From Luteimonas sp. RC10 (GTDB lineage: Bacteria > Pseudomonadota > Gammaproteobacteria > Xanthomonadales > Xanthomonadaceae), in contig NZ_JACHYJ010000006.1 in the NCBI RefSeq assembly GCF_014192745.1, forward strand, positions 246,517 to 310,516: DNA of 64,000 nt, in the 5' to 3' direction. The notes beneath the pieces were generated by a model. That model had not been told where the DNA came from. It made no database searches and saw nothing but the letters and a program-made list of their open reading frames with translations. The stretch's first letter is position 1; each line of letters begins with the position of its first letter. Positions 8,255 through 19,537 of the stretch are shown here, one piece after another. The translations under genes were made by a program, and so were the position numbers.

Positions 8255-8524
8255 ATGACCAAGAAGTCTGTCTATCGACCCGAGTACAAGATCCTGACCA
8301 AGCTCGTTCGCAAGATGCGAGAAGAGGCCAAGCTTGATCAGGCGGACCTAGCGGTTCTGCTGATCCGTCCCCAGTCCTACTTCAGTGACGTCGAACGAGG
8401 ACAGCGCCGACTCGACCTTCTGCAGTTGCGGGACATCTGCATGCACTGTGGCGTGGATCTGGTTGAGTTCGTTAGGCGGTTTGAGGAGGCAGTTGCTGAG
8501 GCCAACCTATCGCTTAGAACGTAA
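8255..8524 (+). CDS. Small XRE-family helix-turn-helix regulator
   Basis: An 89-residue protein that is essentially one Cro/C1-type DNA-binding domain. Residues about 14-70 read LTKLVRKMREEAKLDQADLAVLL, with the recognition region RPQSYFSDVERGQRR. The ATG follows GGAGGG at 8242-8247. It is divergent from the TonB-dependent receptor and has a strong palindrome just upstream, so auto-regulation and control of the receptor/isopeptidase pair are likely but inferred. It has no ligand domain. It replaces the FecI/FecR sigma/anti-sigma pair found in several related clusters. Confidence 0.85.
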   Translation: MTKKSVYRPEYKILTKLVRKMREEAKLDQADLAVLLIRPQSYFSDVERGQRRLDLLQLRDICMHCGVDLVEFVRRFEEAVAEANLSLRT

Positions 8525-8910
8525 TTTGGCTGTCGCCTCTTTTCGTGGCAAACATCCTGCACAGTGGCGCCATTCTTCGCATGCTCCATGCATCAATGCA
8601 GTGAGCTATTTTGCGAACAATAGCTCTAATTGTCGACAACGCCGAAGCCTTATTGTCGCAGAACCCATGCTACCTGCTGTTCTGAGTGGCAGGCAGGAAG
8701 TTGCTTGTAGGATTTCCCCTACATACAAACTAGATATCTCCTGAGTGCATCGCGCACCCAATACCGACACACTTGCCACGTCGGCAAGCAATAGTGTTAA
8801 AAATTAGAACCGCCAAATACTGCGATAGCAATATCGCGCTAAAGTTACTTTTCTTTTCCAATCCATAACTGGGCGATGCCGCACACTTCATGATAAAACT
8901 GGAGCAAAAA
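8525..8910. other. AT-rich gene-free gap between XRE gene and orphan secreted protein
   Basis: About 385 bases with clearly lower GC content than the rest of the window. I find no convincing coding frame, RNA gene or strong inverted repeat here. It probably holds the promoter of the downstream gene. The composition suggests foreign DNA. Confidence 0.5.
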
Positions 8911-9372
8911 ATGAGCCACACCTGGAGAAATATAGTTTTCAGGCACCTAATCTCTATCACCATTATTATTGGCGCAGGAATAGGCCAAGCTTACGCTTGT
9001 GACGCGAGTGACGGCCGCTGGACAAATTGTCCAGACAACTGGGACGAAGGTCCAATTGATACTCTTGAGCCATATATTCATAACTGGACCTACAATATTT
9101 ATCGTGATTATCCCGCAGGGGTTCCCCACTGCTCTTCATCTCGCGATGAAAAAAATGCCTACGCACAATGGATATCCGACACCTACCTAAAGCCAAACGG
9201 GATGCACCTTGACCTTATGGCGCTGAGAGTTCAGCTGAGCGATCTAACGTGGGATTTCTACATTTATGAAGACGCCCAGATATCCGGCGGACGCCCAGAT
9301 GTTCTGCTATATGACGAGTCTTGGCGAGGTTTTCTTCTGAATTGGCAGCTTGACTGGAATGGACCCTGCTAA
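8911..9372 (+). CDS. Secreted hypothetical protein, low GC
   Basis: A 153-residue protein of unknown function. The start ATG follows GGAG at 8901-8904 with 6-base spacing; an in-frame ATG at 8890 lacks a site. A signal peptide is clear (VFRHLISITIIIGAGIGQAYA, cleavage before CDASDG). The mature part is acidic and rich in aromatic residues (WTNCPDNWDEG, HNWTYNIYRDY, DLTWDFYIYED), with four Cys including the very last residue, which suggests disulphides and an exported location. I do not recognise a family. Codon use is far more AT-rich than in neighbouring genes, which points to recent transfer. It sits at the boundary between the lasso cluster and guaA; a link to the lasso system is unproven. 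Confidence 0.7.
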   Translation: MSHTWRNIVFRHLISITIIIGAGIGQAYACDASDGRWTNCPDNWDEGPIDTLEPYIHNWTYNIYRDYPAGVPHCSSSRDEKNAYAQWISDTYLKPNGMHLDLMALRVQLSDLTWDFYIYEDAQISGGRPDVLLYDESWRGFLLNWQLDWNGPC

Positions 9373-9519
9373 ATATTAGTCTAGAGGAACGATTTAGAGC
9401 GGAGGGGCCAAGCCTGTCCTGATCAAAATCTGCTAAAGGCTTATATGCAGAATGGTTCGACGCTCACCGCTTCAAGACGCGGACGTACTTGGGGCAGCTG
9501 CGGCGCGGTCCAAACACGA

Positions 9520-9545
9520 AGAAGCCCGCTCATAGCGGGCCTCTT
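9520..9545 (-). terminator. Rho-independent terminator downstream of guaA
   Basis: Read on the minus strand, AGGCCCGCT-ATG-AGCGGGC (stem 9524-9540) is followed by a T-rich TTCTTCGTGTTT. It lies about 35 bases past the guaA stop. The bases between 9373 and 9520 show no gene I can identify. Confidence 0.75.
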
Positions 9546-9578
9546 CCGTCTCTTGAGGTCGATACAGGGAACGAACCC

Positions 9579-11159
9579 TCACTCCCACTCAATCGTCGCC
9601 GGCGGCTTCCCACTGATGTCGTAGACCACGCGCGAGACGCCACGCACCTCGTTGATGATCCGGTTCGAGACCCGGCCCAGGAAGTCGTACGGCAGGTGCG
9701 CCCAGTGGGCGGTCATGAAGTCGATGGTCTCCACGGCCCGCAGCGAGATCACCCACTCGTAGGCGCGGGCATCGCCGACGACGCCGACGGACTTGACCGG
9801 CAGGAACACGGCGAAGGCCTGGCTGGTCTTGTCGTAGAGGTCGGCCTTGCGCAGTTCCTCGATGAAGATGTGGTCGGCGCGGGCCAGGATCTCGGCGTAC
9901 TCGGCCTTCACTTCGCCCAGGATGCGCACGCCCAGGCCGGGGCCCGGGAACGGGTGGCGGTAGACCATCTCGCGCGGCAGGCCGAGCTCTACGCCCAGGC
10001 GCCGCACTTCGTCCTTGAACAGCTCGCGCAGCGGTTCGACCAAGCCCAGCTTCATGTGCTCGGGCAGGCCGCCCACGTTGTGGTGGCTCTTGATGACGTG
10101 CGCCTTGCCGGTCTTGCTGCCGGCCGATTCGATCACGTCGGGGTAAATAGTGCCCTGCGCCAGCCACTTGGCGTTGCTGAGCTTGCCGGACTCTTCGTCG
10201 AAGATCTCGACGAACAGGTTGCCGATGATCTTGCGTTTGGCTTCCGGGTCGCTCACGCCGGCCAGCGCCTTGAAGTAGCGCTCGCGCGCGTCGATGCGGA
10301 TGACACGAATGCCGAGGCCGTGCGCGCTGGAGGCATCGGCGAAGGTCGCCATCACCTGGTCGCCTTCCTGGAAGCGCAGCAGGCCAGTGTCGACGAACAC
10401 GCAGGTCAGCTGGTCGCCGATGGCCTTGTGCAGCAAGGCGGCGACGACGGACGAGTCCACACCGCCGGACAGGCCCAGGATCACCTCGTCCTGGCCGACG
10501 GTCTCGCGCACGCGCGCAATCTGGTCGTCGATTATGTTGGCCGCGGTCCACAGCGTGGCGCAGCCGCAGATGTCGACCACGAAGCGGCGCAGCAGCGCCT
10601 GGCCCTGTTTGGTGTGGGTGACTTCGGGGTGGAACTGCACGCCGTACCAGCGCTTGGCCTCATGGGCGAACGCGGCCACGGGCACGCGGTCGGTACTGGC
10701 GGTGACGGTGAACTCCGGCGGCGCCTCGGACACGTGGTCGCCGTGGCTCATCCACACGTCCAGGCGCTGGGGGCCGGCGTGGTCGCTCAGGCCTTGGAAC
10801 AGGCGGTCCTGGGCGACGATGGCGACTTCGGCATGGCCGTACTCGCGCGCGTCGGCGGCTTCGGTCTGGCCGCCCAGCTGCTTGGCCATCGTCTGCATGC
10901 CGTAGCAGATGCCCAGCAGCGGCAGGCCGCTGTCGAACACCTGCTGCGGGGCGCGCGGCGAGCCGTGCTCGGTCGTCGATTCGGGGCCACCGGAGAGGAT
11001 GATGCCCTTGGGCGCGAACGCGGCGATCTGCTCCGGATCGTGGTCCCAGGCCCAGATCTCGCAGTAGACGCCCAGCTCGCGGATGCGGCGGGCGATCAGC
11101 TGCGTGTACTGCGCGCCGAAGTCGAGGATCAGGATCTTGTCGCTGTGCAGGTCGGTCAT
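9579..11159 (-). CDS. guaA: GMP synthase (glutamine-hydrolysing)
   Basis: A 526-residue cytosolic enzyme converting XMP, glutamine and ATP to GMP, the last step of guanine nucleotide synthesis. The N-terminal class I glutamine amidotransferase domain shows [18 protein letters not shown], the nucleophile Cys85 (LGICYGMQ) and the His/Glu pair in [10 protein letters not shown]. The ATP-pyrophosphatase domain follows with [12 protein letters not shown]. The C-terminal dimerisation domain ends in ATIEWE. Length and motifs match the family throughout. It lies 120 bases downstream of guaB on the same strand, the common guaBA order. Its 3' end borders the accessory lasso region, which matters because the end of guaA is a known integration site for genomic islands. 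Confidence 0.98.
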   Translation of the reverse strand: MTDLHSDKILILDFGAQYTQLIARRIRELGVYCEIWAWDHDPEQIAAFAPKGIILSGGPESTTEHGSPRAPQQVFDSGLPLLGICYGMQTMAKQLGGQTEAADAREYGHAEVAIVAQDRLFQGLSDHAGPQRLDVWMSHGDHVSEAPPEFTVTASTDRVPVAAFAHEAKRWYGVQFHPEVTHTKQGQALLRRFVVDICGCATLWTAANIIDDQIARVRETVGQDEVILGLSGGVDSSVVAALLHKAIGDQLTCVFVDTGLLRFQEGDQVMATFADASSAHGLGIRVIRIDARERYFKALAGVSDPEAKRKIIGNLFVEIFDEESGKLSNAKWLAQGTIYPDVIESAGSKTGKAHVIKSHHNVGGLPEHMKLGLVEPLRELFKDEVRRLGVELGLPREMVYRHPFPGPGLGVRILGEVKAEYAEILARADHIFIEELRKADLYDKTSQAFAVFLPVKSVGVVGDARAYEWVISLRAVETIDFMTAHWAHLPYDFLGRVSNRIINEVRGVSRVVYDISGKPPATIEWE

Positions 11160-11279
11160 CGGCGTGAGCTTGTCGTGTCGGGTGATGGCGCGGGCGCGCT
11201 GGGAAGCGGATTGCGTGGGGCCGGATACGAAACGGGATCCGCTTGCGCGAATCCCGGATCGGTGCGTGGCGGCGCGGCC

Positions 11280-13752
<2,473 letters not shown>

Positions 13753-13862
13753 GCGGGCGTCGTGCGGCGAAAGAGCGGCCCATTGTCTCCGATTCGGGGG
13801 CCGGCTTGCAGACGTCGGCAGCACTGCCGATGCTGTCGGCCTCCCCTGCCCCTGGATCGACC

Positions 13863-14201
13863 ATGACCGATACGCCCGCGCCCACGCCCGCCCCGCTGTC
13901 CGGCGACGCCCGCATCCGCGCCGAGGCCGCGGCGTTCCGGCGCCTGCGCGCGCATCTGCTCGAGGCCCGGCCGGACGTGCAGAACATCGACCTGATGATC
14001 TTGGCCGGCTTCTGCCGCAATTGCCTGGCCGACTGGTACGGCGATGCGCTGCGCGCCGAGGGCGTGGACCTGGACAAGGCCGCCGCGCGCGAGGCGTTCT
14101 ACGGCATGCCATTCGACGCCTGGAAGGCGCAGCACCAGCGCGAGGCGACGCCGGAGCAGCAGGCCGCGTTCGCCGCGAGCCAACGCGCGCACGCGGGTTG
14201 A
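13863..14201 (+). CDS. DUF1244 family protein
   Basis: A 112-residue protein whose central region [23 protein letters not shown] matches the small conserved DUF1244 family of proteobacteria. Two Cys in FCRNC are characteristic. No biochemical role is established for this family. The start [12 protein letters not shown] was chosen because an upstream in-frame ATG would add an unconserved, low-complexity segment. It has no signal peptide, so it is cytosolic. It is divergent from folD and ends 10 bases before the convergent DUF2272 gene. Confidence 0.8.
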   Translation: MTDTPAPTPAPLSGDARIRAEAAAFRRLRAHLLEARPDVQNIDLMILAGFCRNCLADWYGDALRAEGVDLDKAAAREAFYGMPFDAWKAQHQREATPEQQAAFAASQRAHAG

Positions 14202-14211
14202 AGCTCGCGCG

Positions 14212-15237
14212 TCACGGGCAACGCGGCAGGCCGTCGCCGACGCTGCACTCCACGCAGCACATCGGGGCGCTCGTCTGCCCAGGCATCGGAATCACCGGCG
14301 TCGGCGCCGTCGGCAGCACCAACGGCATCGCAGGCTGCAACGCGGCCAGTTCCTGCGCCGGCCGCAATTGCAGCAGCACGGCCCAGTCCTGGCGGTTGGC
14401 GCTGCAGGCGGCCGGCATGTCGGGCGAACACGGCGTGTCGTCGAGCGTGCGCATCGGCAGCCCGGCGAACTGTCCGCCGGCCGACAGCGGCAGCATCCGC
14501 ATCGTCACGCCGTCGAGTACGTTGCCGCCGACCAGGTACGCGATGTTGCCGCCCTCGGCCGCGGCGCCGACCACGACATCGCAATGCATGCCCAGGCCGC
14601 TGTCCTCGCTGCTGAGCAATGTCGCCAGGCCGGCGAAGCCGAACACGCGGTTGGCGGCGCGCACGTAGCACAGCAGGTCGCCGCGCGCCGGTCGTACGCT
14701 CACCGGGTTGGCGACGCGGTAGGCGCTGGTCTCGGGGTTGCGATAGGCCGCCCGCACGTAGTCCACGTGGCTGGGCGAGCCCTCGAAGCCGGGCAGCGCG
14801 GCGCGGCGCGCGGTCCACGACACGAACGCCGCCGACCACGGCACATCGACCAGGAAGGCCCGGCAGCCGGGCGACGGCGCGCCGCCGTAAGCCGCATAGG
14901 CGCACTCGCCGGCACCCGGCCGGTGCTGCAGACGCGGCAGCAGACCCGCACCGACCCAGTAACCCGCGACCCGGCGCCAGGCCTGCTCGCCATTGGTCAG
15001 CAGCGCGGTCTCGGCCTCGCGCACGGTTGAGCCGGCGTAGCGGCCTTCCACGTCGATGAAGGGCCGGTGCCAGATCTGGTGCTCTTCGCAGGCCACTGCG
15101 GCCAGCCGCGTTGCGGGGTCCGGCGCCGCCACCTGCATGCGCAGCAAGGGGCACGGATCGGCGGCGGAGGCGCCCAGCGGCCATGCCAGCAGCCAGGCCA
15201 GGACGAACAGACAGAGCCAGCGTGACGACATGCGCAA
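14212..15237 (-). CDS. Secreted DUF2272-domain protein
   Basis: A 341-residue exported protein. The N-terminus has a clear signal peptide (WLCLFVLAWLLAWPLGASAAD). The central region VPWSAAFVSWTARRAALPGF...SPSHVDYVRAAY matches DUF2272, a family related to NlpC/P60-like or CHAP-like folds; GLGMHCDVVVG contains a later conserved His. The C-terminal 60 residues are Pro/Ala-rich and end in a Cys cluster (CCVECSVGDGLPRC). The catalytic function is unproven; a cell-wall or peptide hydrolase role is possible from fold relatives. The start could be either of two nearby Met codons (MRMSS). It stands alone between convergent and tandem neighbours. Confidence 0.78.
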   Translation of the reverse strand: MRMSSRWLCLFVLAWLLAWPLGASAADPCPLLRMQVAAPDPATRLAAVACEEHQIWHRPFIDVEGRYAGSTVREAETALLTNGEQAWRRVAGYWVGAGLLPRLQHRPGAGECAYAAYGGAPSPGCRAFLVDVPWSAAFVSWTARRAALPGFEGSPSHVDYVRAAYRNPETSAYRVANPVSVRPARGDLLCYVRAANRVFGFAGLATLLSSEDSGLGMHCDVVVGAAAEGGNIAYLVGGNVLDGVTMRMLPLSAGGQFAGLPMRTLDDTPCSPDMPAACSANRQDWAVLLQLRPAQELAALQPAMPLVLPTAPTPVIPMPGQTSAPMCCVECSVGDGLPRCP

Positions 15238-15310
15238 CCTCGGGGCGGGGGCAGGATGAGCCCCATCGTGCCCCGCCCCGTGTGAAGGCCGGCAGGCTGG
15301 CGCACCGGGC

Positions 15311-16090
15311 TTACTTGGTCGTGTAGCCGCCGTTGATCAGCAGGGTCTGCCCGGTGATCCACCAGCCCTCGCTGACCAGGTGCCGCACGAACGGCACCAC
15401 GTCCTCGATGTCGGTCAGACCGGTGCGACTGCAGCCCGACAGCGCCGCCGCCGAACGGTGGTAGGCCACGGCGTCCTCGTCCTCCTGGCCGTAGAAGAAC
15501 GGCGTGTCCATCGGCCCCGGCCCGATCGCGGTCACCGAGATGCCGCGCGCCCCGAACTCCTTGGCCGCCGCGCGGGTGAAGTGCTCCACCGGGGCCTTGG
15601 CGCCGGCGTAGGCCGCGTAGTACGGGGTGAACGCGCCGAGCAGCGAGGTCACCAGGGTCAGTACCTTGCCGTGGTCGGCGACCTTGAGGCCGGCCTGCTG
15701 CAGGAAAAAGAAGGCCGCCTTGGCGTTGATGTCGAACATCCTGTCGTACTCGGCCTCACCGATCTCGGTGAGCGGCTTCTTGAGCACCATGCCGACGGTG
15801 TTGATGGCGATGTCGATGTGGCCGAACGCCTCCACGCCGGCATCGAACAGCGCGGCGACAGTCTCCGGGTGGGTCAGGTCGCCGGCAAACAACTCGGCCT
15901 TGGCGCCGGCCGCCTCGACCGCGCGCGCGGTCTCCTGCGCGGCCGGCAGCGAGGCGGCATCGTGATGGTGGATCAGCACCGCGCCGGCGCCATTCCAGGC
16001 CAGGTCGCGGGCGATCAGCCCGCCGAGGTTCTTCGCGCCGCCGGCGATCAGCACCGTCTTGCCGTGCAGCGAATGATCGATCTTGGACAT
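15311..16090 (-). CDS. SDR-family oxidoreductase
   Basis: A 259-residue short-chain dehydrogenase/reductase. The dinucleotide-binding motif is a variant, IAGGAKNLGG, at about residues 15-24. INTVG stands at the position of the usual NNAG. The catalytic Ser lies in TLVTSLLGAF and YxxxK in YAAYAGAKAPV. PGPMDTPFF follows the usual substrate-loop position, and the C-terminus ends GWWITGQTLLINGGY. The substrate cannot be read from the sequence. It is divergent from a LysR regulator 98 bases away, the classic arrangement in which LysR controls its neighbour. Confidence 0.88.
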   Translation of the reverse strand: MSKIDHSLHGKTVLIAGGAKNLGGLIARDLAWNGAGAVLIHHHDAASLPAAQETARAVEAAGAKAELFAGDLTHPETVAALFDAGVEAFGHIDIAINTVGMVLKKPLTEIGEAEYDRMFDINAKAAFFFLQQAGLKVADHGKVLTLVTSLLGAFTPYYAAYAGAKAPVEHFTRAAAKEFGARGISVTAIGPGPMDTPFFYGQEDEDAVAYHRSAAALSGCSRTGLTDIEDVVPFVRHLVSEGWWITGQTLLINGGYTTK

Positions 16091-16155
16091 GCCGTGCTCC
16101 TGCGATGGGGAACCCGCAGTTGACCGCAGCCCTTGGCTCGAATAAACACGATGAA

Positions 16156-16173
16156 TCGAAGGTTTGAATTCGA
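16156..16173. promoter_or_regulatory. Candidate LysR binding site in the SDR/LysR intergenic region
   Basis: TCGAA-N8-TTCGA is an interrupted inverted repeat between the divergent SDR (start 16090) and LysR (start 16189) genes. It contains the T-N11-A pattern expected of LysR regulators. It ends 15 bases before the LysR start codon, a position that would allow auto-repression. The assignment is positional only. Confidence 0.35.
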
Positions 16174-16188
16174 CCTGGCCGAATAATC

Positions 16189-17100
16189 ATGGATCTGTTG
16201 CGCCATCTCGCGCTGTTCCGCCGCGTCGCCGATTGCGGCAGCTTCAGCCGAGCGGCCGAGCTCGAGGGCCTGGCGCCCTCCTCGGTCTCCAGCGCGATCG
16301 GCCAGTTGGAGCGGCATCTGGGCGCGCGGCTGTTCCAGCGCACGACCCGGCAGGTCCGGCTCAGCAGCGATGGCGAGCGGCTGTATGCGCGCGGCGTCGA
16401 ATTGTTGGCCGACGCCGACGGCATTGCGCAGTTGTTCCGGCCGGATGCCCAGCCCAGCGGTCTGCTGCGGGTCGAGGCGCCGGCGCGGATGGCACGCCTG
16501 CTGCTCGCCCCTGCCCTGCCCGCGTTTCTCGAGGTCTATCCCGACATCACGATCGAACTGGGGGGCAGCGATCGCATCAGCAATCTGATTGGCGACGGCA
16601 TCGACTGCGTGCTGCGGGTGGGACCGATCGGCGACCTGGACCTGGTCGCGCGCCCGCTCGGACAGTTGCAGCAGGCCACCTGCGCCTCACCCGCGCTGCT
16701 GGCCCGGCACGGGCCGGTCGCGGACCTGGATGCGCTTGCGGCGCTGCCGGCCATCCACTTCGGCCAGTCGCCCGGCGGGCGGGCGGAGCCCTGGGAGTTC
16801 CAGACCGCGGACGGCCTCGTCACCCGCCCGATGCACGGACGGGTCGGCGTCGGCAACGCCGAGACCTACATCGCCTGCGCGCTGGCGGGCCTGGGCGCGA
16901 TCCAGGTCCCGCGTTACGACGTTGCCGACCTGCTCGCGACCGGCCAACTGTGCGAGCTGCTGCCGGACATGCCGCCGCCAGCGCTGCCGGTGACAGTGCT
17001 CTACCCGGGCCCGCAGCGCGGCTCGCGGCTGTTGCAGGTCCTGATCGACTGGCTCGACGGCATCATCGCGCCACTCATCGCGCCGGACGCGACGCTCTGA
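16189..17100 (+). CDS. LysR-family transcriptional regulator
   Basis: A 303-residue regulator. The N-terminal winged HTH (residues about 1-60) reads LRHLALFRRVADCGSFSRAAELEGLAPSSVSSAIGQLE, typical of the subgroup that includes PtrR/AaeR-like proteins. The remainder is the periplasmic-binding-like LysR substrate domain (DIELGG-like region ITIELGGSDRISNLIGDGIDCVLRVG). It is divergent from the SDR gene and probably controls it. It converges on moeB with 6 bases between stops. The effector is unknown. Confidence 0.93.
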   Translation: MDLLRHLALFRRVADCGSFSRAAELEGLAPSSVSSAIGQLERHLGARLFQRTTRQVRLSSDGERLYARGVELLADADGIAQLFRPDAQPSGLLRVEAPARMARLLLAPALPAFLEVYPDITIELGGSDRISNLIGDGIDCVLRVGPIGDLDLVARPLGQLQQATCASPALLARHGPVADLDALAALPAIHFGQSPGGRAEPWEFQTADGLVTRPMHGRVGVGNAETYIACALAGLGAIQVPRYDVADLLATGQLCELLPDMPPPALPVTVLYPGPQRGSRLLQVLIDWLDGIIAPLIAPDATL

Positions 17101-17106
17101 ACGCCT

Positions 17107-18237
17107 TTAGCCGGCGCAGAACGCCGCGTAGTCGATGTAGCCGGGGAAGTCGCGGCCCGGCGCGCACAGCGGACAATCGGGGTCGGGGCTGAGCCGGGTT
17201 TCGCGAAAGCGCATCCGCAGTGCATCGAACTGCAGCAGGCGTCCGCGCAGCGGCTCGCCGATGCCGATCAGCAGCTTGAGCACCTCGGTCGCCTGCAGCA
17301 GGCCGATCACGCCCGGCAGCACGCCGAGCACGCCCACTTCCGAACAGTTGGGCGCGTCCTCGGCCGGCGGCGGCTCGGGAAACAGGCAGCGGTAGCAGGG
17401 GCAACGGCCGCGCTCGCGGCCGGCGTCGAACACGCTGACCTGGCCCTCGAAGCGGTGCACGGCGCCATAGACCAGGGGCGTTCGGTGCAGTACGCAGGCG
17501 TCGTTGAGCAGATAGCGGACCGGGAAGTTGTCGGCGCCATCGAGCACGACATCGACGCCGTCGATCAGCCGGTCGATGTTGGCGCTGGTCACGCGCTCGG
17601 CCACCGCCTCGATCCGCGTGCGCGGGTTCAGCGCGCCGAGCGTGGTCGCAGCCGACGCGACCTTGGGCTGGCCGATGCGGTCCTCGGCATGCAGGATCTG
17701 CCGCTGCAGGTTGCTGCGATCGACGACATCGTCGTCGGCGATGCGCAGCGTGCCCACGCCGGCCGCGGCGAGGTAATAGGCGGCCGGTGATCCAAGGCCG
17801 CCAGCGCCGGTCACCAGCACCGTGGCCTCGGCCAGCCGGCGCTGGCCGTCCAGGCCGACTTCGGGCAGGCGCAGGTGGCGCGAATAGCGGTCGTGGAAAT
17901 CCAGGTCGATGTCGCCATCGGGCAGCACGGTCGGCAGGCCCTCCGCTTGCCAGCGGCTGGTGCCACCGGCGACCGAGGCGACATCCGTGTAGCCGGCTGC
18001 GGCCAGCGCGTGGGCGGCCTGCAGCGAGCGTCGGCCGCTCTGGCAGATCAGCAGCAGTGGCGCAGCGCGATCGGGCACGTGGACCTGCGGCGCGGCTTCC
18101 AGCGTCGCGCGGTCGACGCCCTCGGCGCCTTCGGCTATGCCGGTCACGCGCTCGTGGGCCTCGCGCACATCGATCAGGCGGGCACCGGCCCGGCGCCGGC
18201 GCAGCGCCTCGTCGGGAGAGATCTCGGGAATGCTCAT
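17107..18237 (-). CDS. moeB: Molybdopterin-synthase adenylyltransferase MoeB with N-terminal rhodanese domain
   Basis: A 376-residue E1-like enzyme. Residues about 1-105 are a rhodanese domain with active-site loop CQSGRRS. The ThiF/MoeB domain follows: RYSRHLRLPEVGLDGQ, the ATP-binding TGAGGLGSPAAYYLAAAGVG, DDVVDRSNLQRQ, and paired zinc cysteines CPCYRC and CPLC. It adenylates and can help sulphurate the MoaD/ThiS-type C-terminus for molybdopterin synthesis; a fused rhodanese suggests it also supplies sulphur, as in MOCS3-like proteins. The start MSIPEISPDEAL was chosen by homology. It follows moeA on the same strand. A role in thiamine or cysteine sulphur transfer cannot be excluded. Confidence 0.92.
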   Translation of the reverse strand: MSIPEISPDEALRRRRAGARLIDVREAHERVTGIAEGAEGVDRATLEAAPQVHVPDRAAPLLLICQSGRRSLQAAHALAAAGYTDVASVAGGTSRWQAEGLPTVLPDGDIDLDFHDRYSRHLRLPEVGLDGQRRLAEATVLVTGAGGLGSPAAYYLAAAGVGTLRIADDDVVDRSNLQRQILHAEDRIGQPKVASAATTLGALNPRTRIEAVAERVTSANIDRLIDGVDVVLDGADNFPVRYLLNDACVLHRTPLVYGAVHRFEGQVSVFDAGRERGRCPCYRCLFPEPPPAEDAPNCSEVGVLGVLPGVIGLLQATEVLKLLIGIGEPLRGRLLQFDALRMRFRETRLSPDPDCPLCAPGRDFPGYIDYAAFCAG

Positions 18238-18289
18238 GCGCCGATTATCGCCGGTCCACCGCGATGGACTGCGTGCATGGACGGATCGC

Positions 18290-19537
18290 TCAGTACGGCA
18301 CGACCTCGACCACGCTGTCGGCCGGGTATTCGCGCGCACCGGCCTCGAGCACGATCAGCACATCCGAATCGGCTGCCGCCTGCATCCGGTGCGAGCCATC
18401 GGCGGGGTTGGGTTCGACGCGCGACACGCCGTCGGCGTCGATCGACCAGCGCCCGCGCAGGAATTCCAGCCGCTCGTGCTGCTTGGTCCAGGCGCCGCGC
18501 AGCCGCGCGCGGCGGACCGGACGCGGGGCGCGCCGCTGCAGGCCATCGACCAGGCGCCGGCCGACCGCAAGCCAGGTGGCCAGCACCGAGACCGGATTGC
18601 CCGGCAGGCACAGGAACAGCGCCGGGCCCAGGGTGTCGCCCTCGGCCAGCAGCAATGGCATCCCCGGCTTCATCATCGTCTTCCACAGCCGCACCCGACC
18701 GCGACGTTGCAGCAGTTCGGGCAGGTGGTCCTTCTCGCCGGCCGACACGCCGCCGCAGGTCAGCACCAGGTCGAAGGCCTCGCCGGCATGGCGCAGTGCC
18801 GAGGCGATCTGCGCCGGGTCGTCGGGCAGCGTCGGAAACGCCACCGGCTCCAGGCCTTCGGCGCGCAGCAGCCCCATCAGCTGCTCGCGGTTGGAGTTGT
18901 AGATCTGCCCGGGCTGCAGCGGCATGCCGGGCTCAATGAGTTCGTCGCCGGTCGCGAACACCGCCACCGTCGGCCGCCGCACGACCTCCAGCTGCGCCAG
19001 GCCTTGGGAGGCAGCGAGTGCGACCCGGCTCGGGGTCAGCACGTCGCCGGCATGCAGCAGGCGGTCGCCGGTCTTCGAATCCTCGCCGGCGCGGCGCACG
19101 TGCTGGCCCGGCCGCGGCGGCACCAGGATCTCGACCCGATCGCCGTCCAGGCGGGTGTTCTCCTTCATCACCACGGTGTTGGCGCCTTCGGGGATTGGCG
19201 CGCCGGTGGTGATGCGCAGGCACTGCCCGCGCGCGATGCGCACGTCCGCGCGCGGACCGGCGAACTGCTCGCCGACCAGTTGCAGCACCACTGTCCCCTC
19301 GCCCGCCAGGTCGTGGTGGTCCAGCGCGAAGCCGTCCATCGCCGAGTTGTCGAACGGCGGTTGCGGCAGCGTGGCGACCACATCACGCGCGAGCACGTGG
19401 CCATGCGCGCGGCTCAGTGACAGCGTCTGCACCTCGAGCGCGCGTTCGGCGGCGACCGCATCGACAATCGCGCAGGCCTCGTCGAACGGCACGCGGTACG
19501 GAAAGGACGGGGTGTCAGGGTGCGGCGATTCCGGCAT
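18290..19537 (-). CDS. moeA: Molybdopterin molybdenumtransferase
   Basis: A 415-residue enzyme that inserts molybdate into adenylated molybdopterin. Visible motifs are PPFDNSAMDGFAL near the N-terminus, the GAPIPEGANTVVMKE segment of domain 2, FATGDEL and the central TCGGVSAGEKDHLPELL (molybdopterin-binding fold), then LPGNPVSVLATW and the C-terminal beta-barrel domain. The length fits the family. The start overlaps the end of mobA by 23 bases on the same strand, which suggests translational coupling in the der-mobA-moeA-moeB run. Confidence 0.96.
   Translation of the reverse strand: MPESPHPDTPSFPYRVPFDEACAIVDAVAAERALEVQTLSLSRAHGHVLARDVVATLPQPPFDNSAMDGFALDHHDLAGEGTVVLQLVGEQFAGPRADVRIARGQCLRITTGAPIPEGANTVVMKENTRLDGDRVEILVPPRPGQHVRRAGEDSKTGDRLLHAGDVLTPSRVALAASQGLAQLEVVRRPTVAVFATGDELIEPGMPLQPGQIYNSNREQLMGLLRAEGLEPVAFPTLPDDPAQIASALRHAGEAFDLVLTCGGVSAGEKDHLPELLQRRGRVRLWKTMMKPGMPLLLAEGDTLGPALFLCLPGNPVSVLATWLAVGRRLVDGLQRRAPRPVRRARLRGAWTKQHERLEFLRGRWSIDADGVSRVEPNPADGSHRMQAAADSDVLIVLEAGAREYPADSVVEVVPY

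Noticed and set aside
9373..9520. A possible integrase or transposase remnant between the orphan secreted gene and the guaA terminator.
   Set aside because: A short frame is open there, but I could not match it to any recombinase signature.
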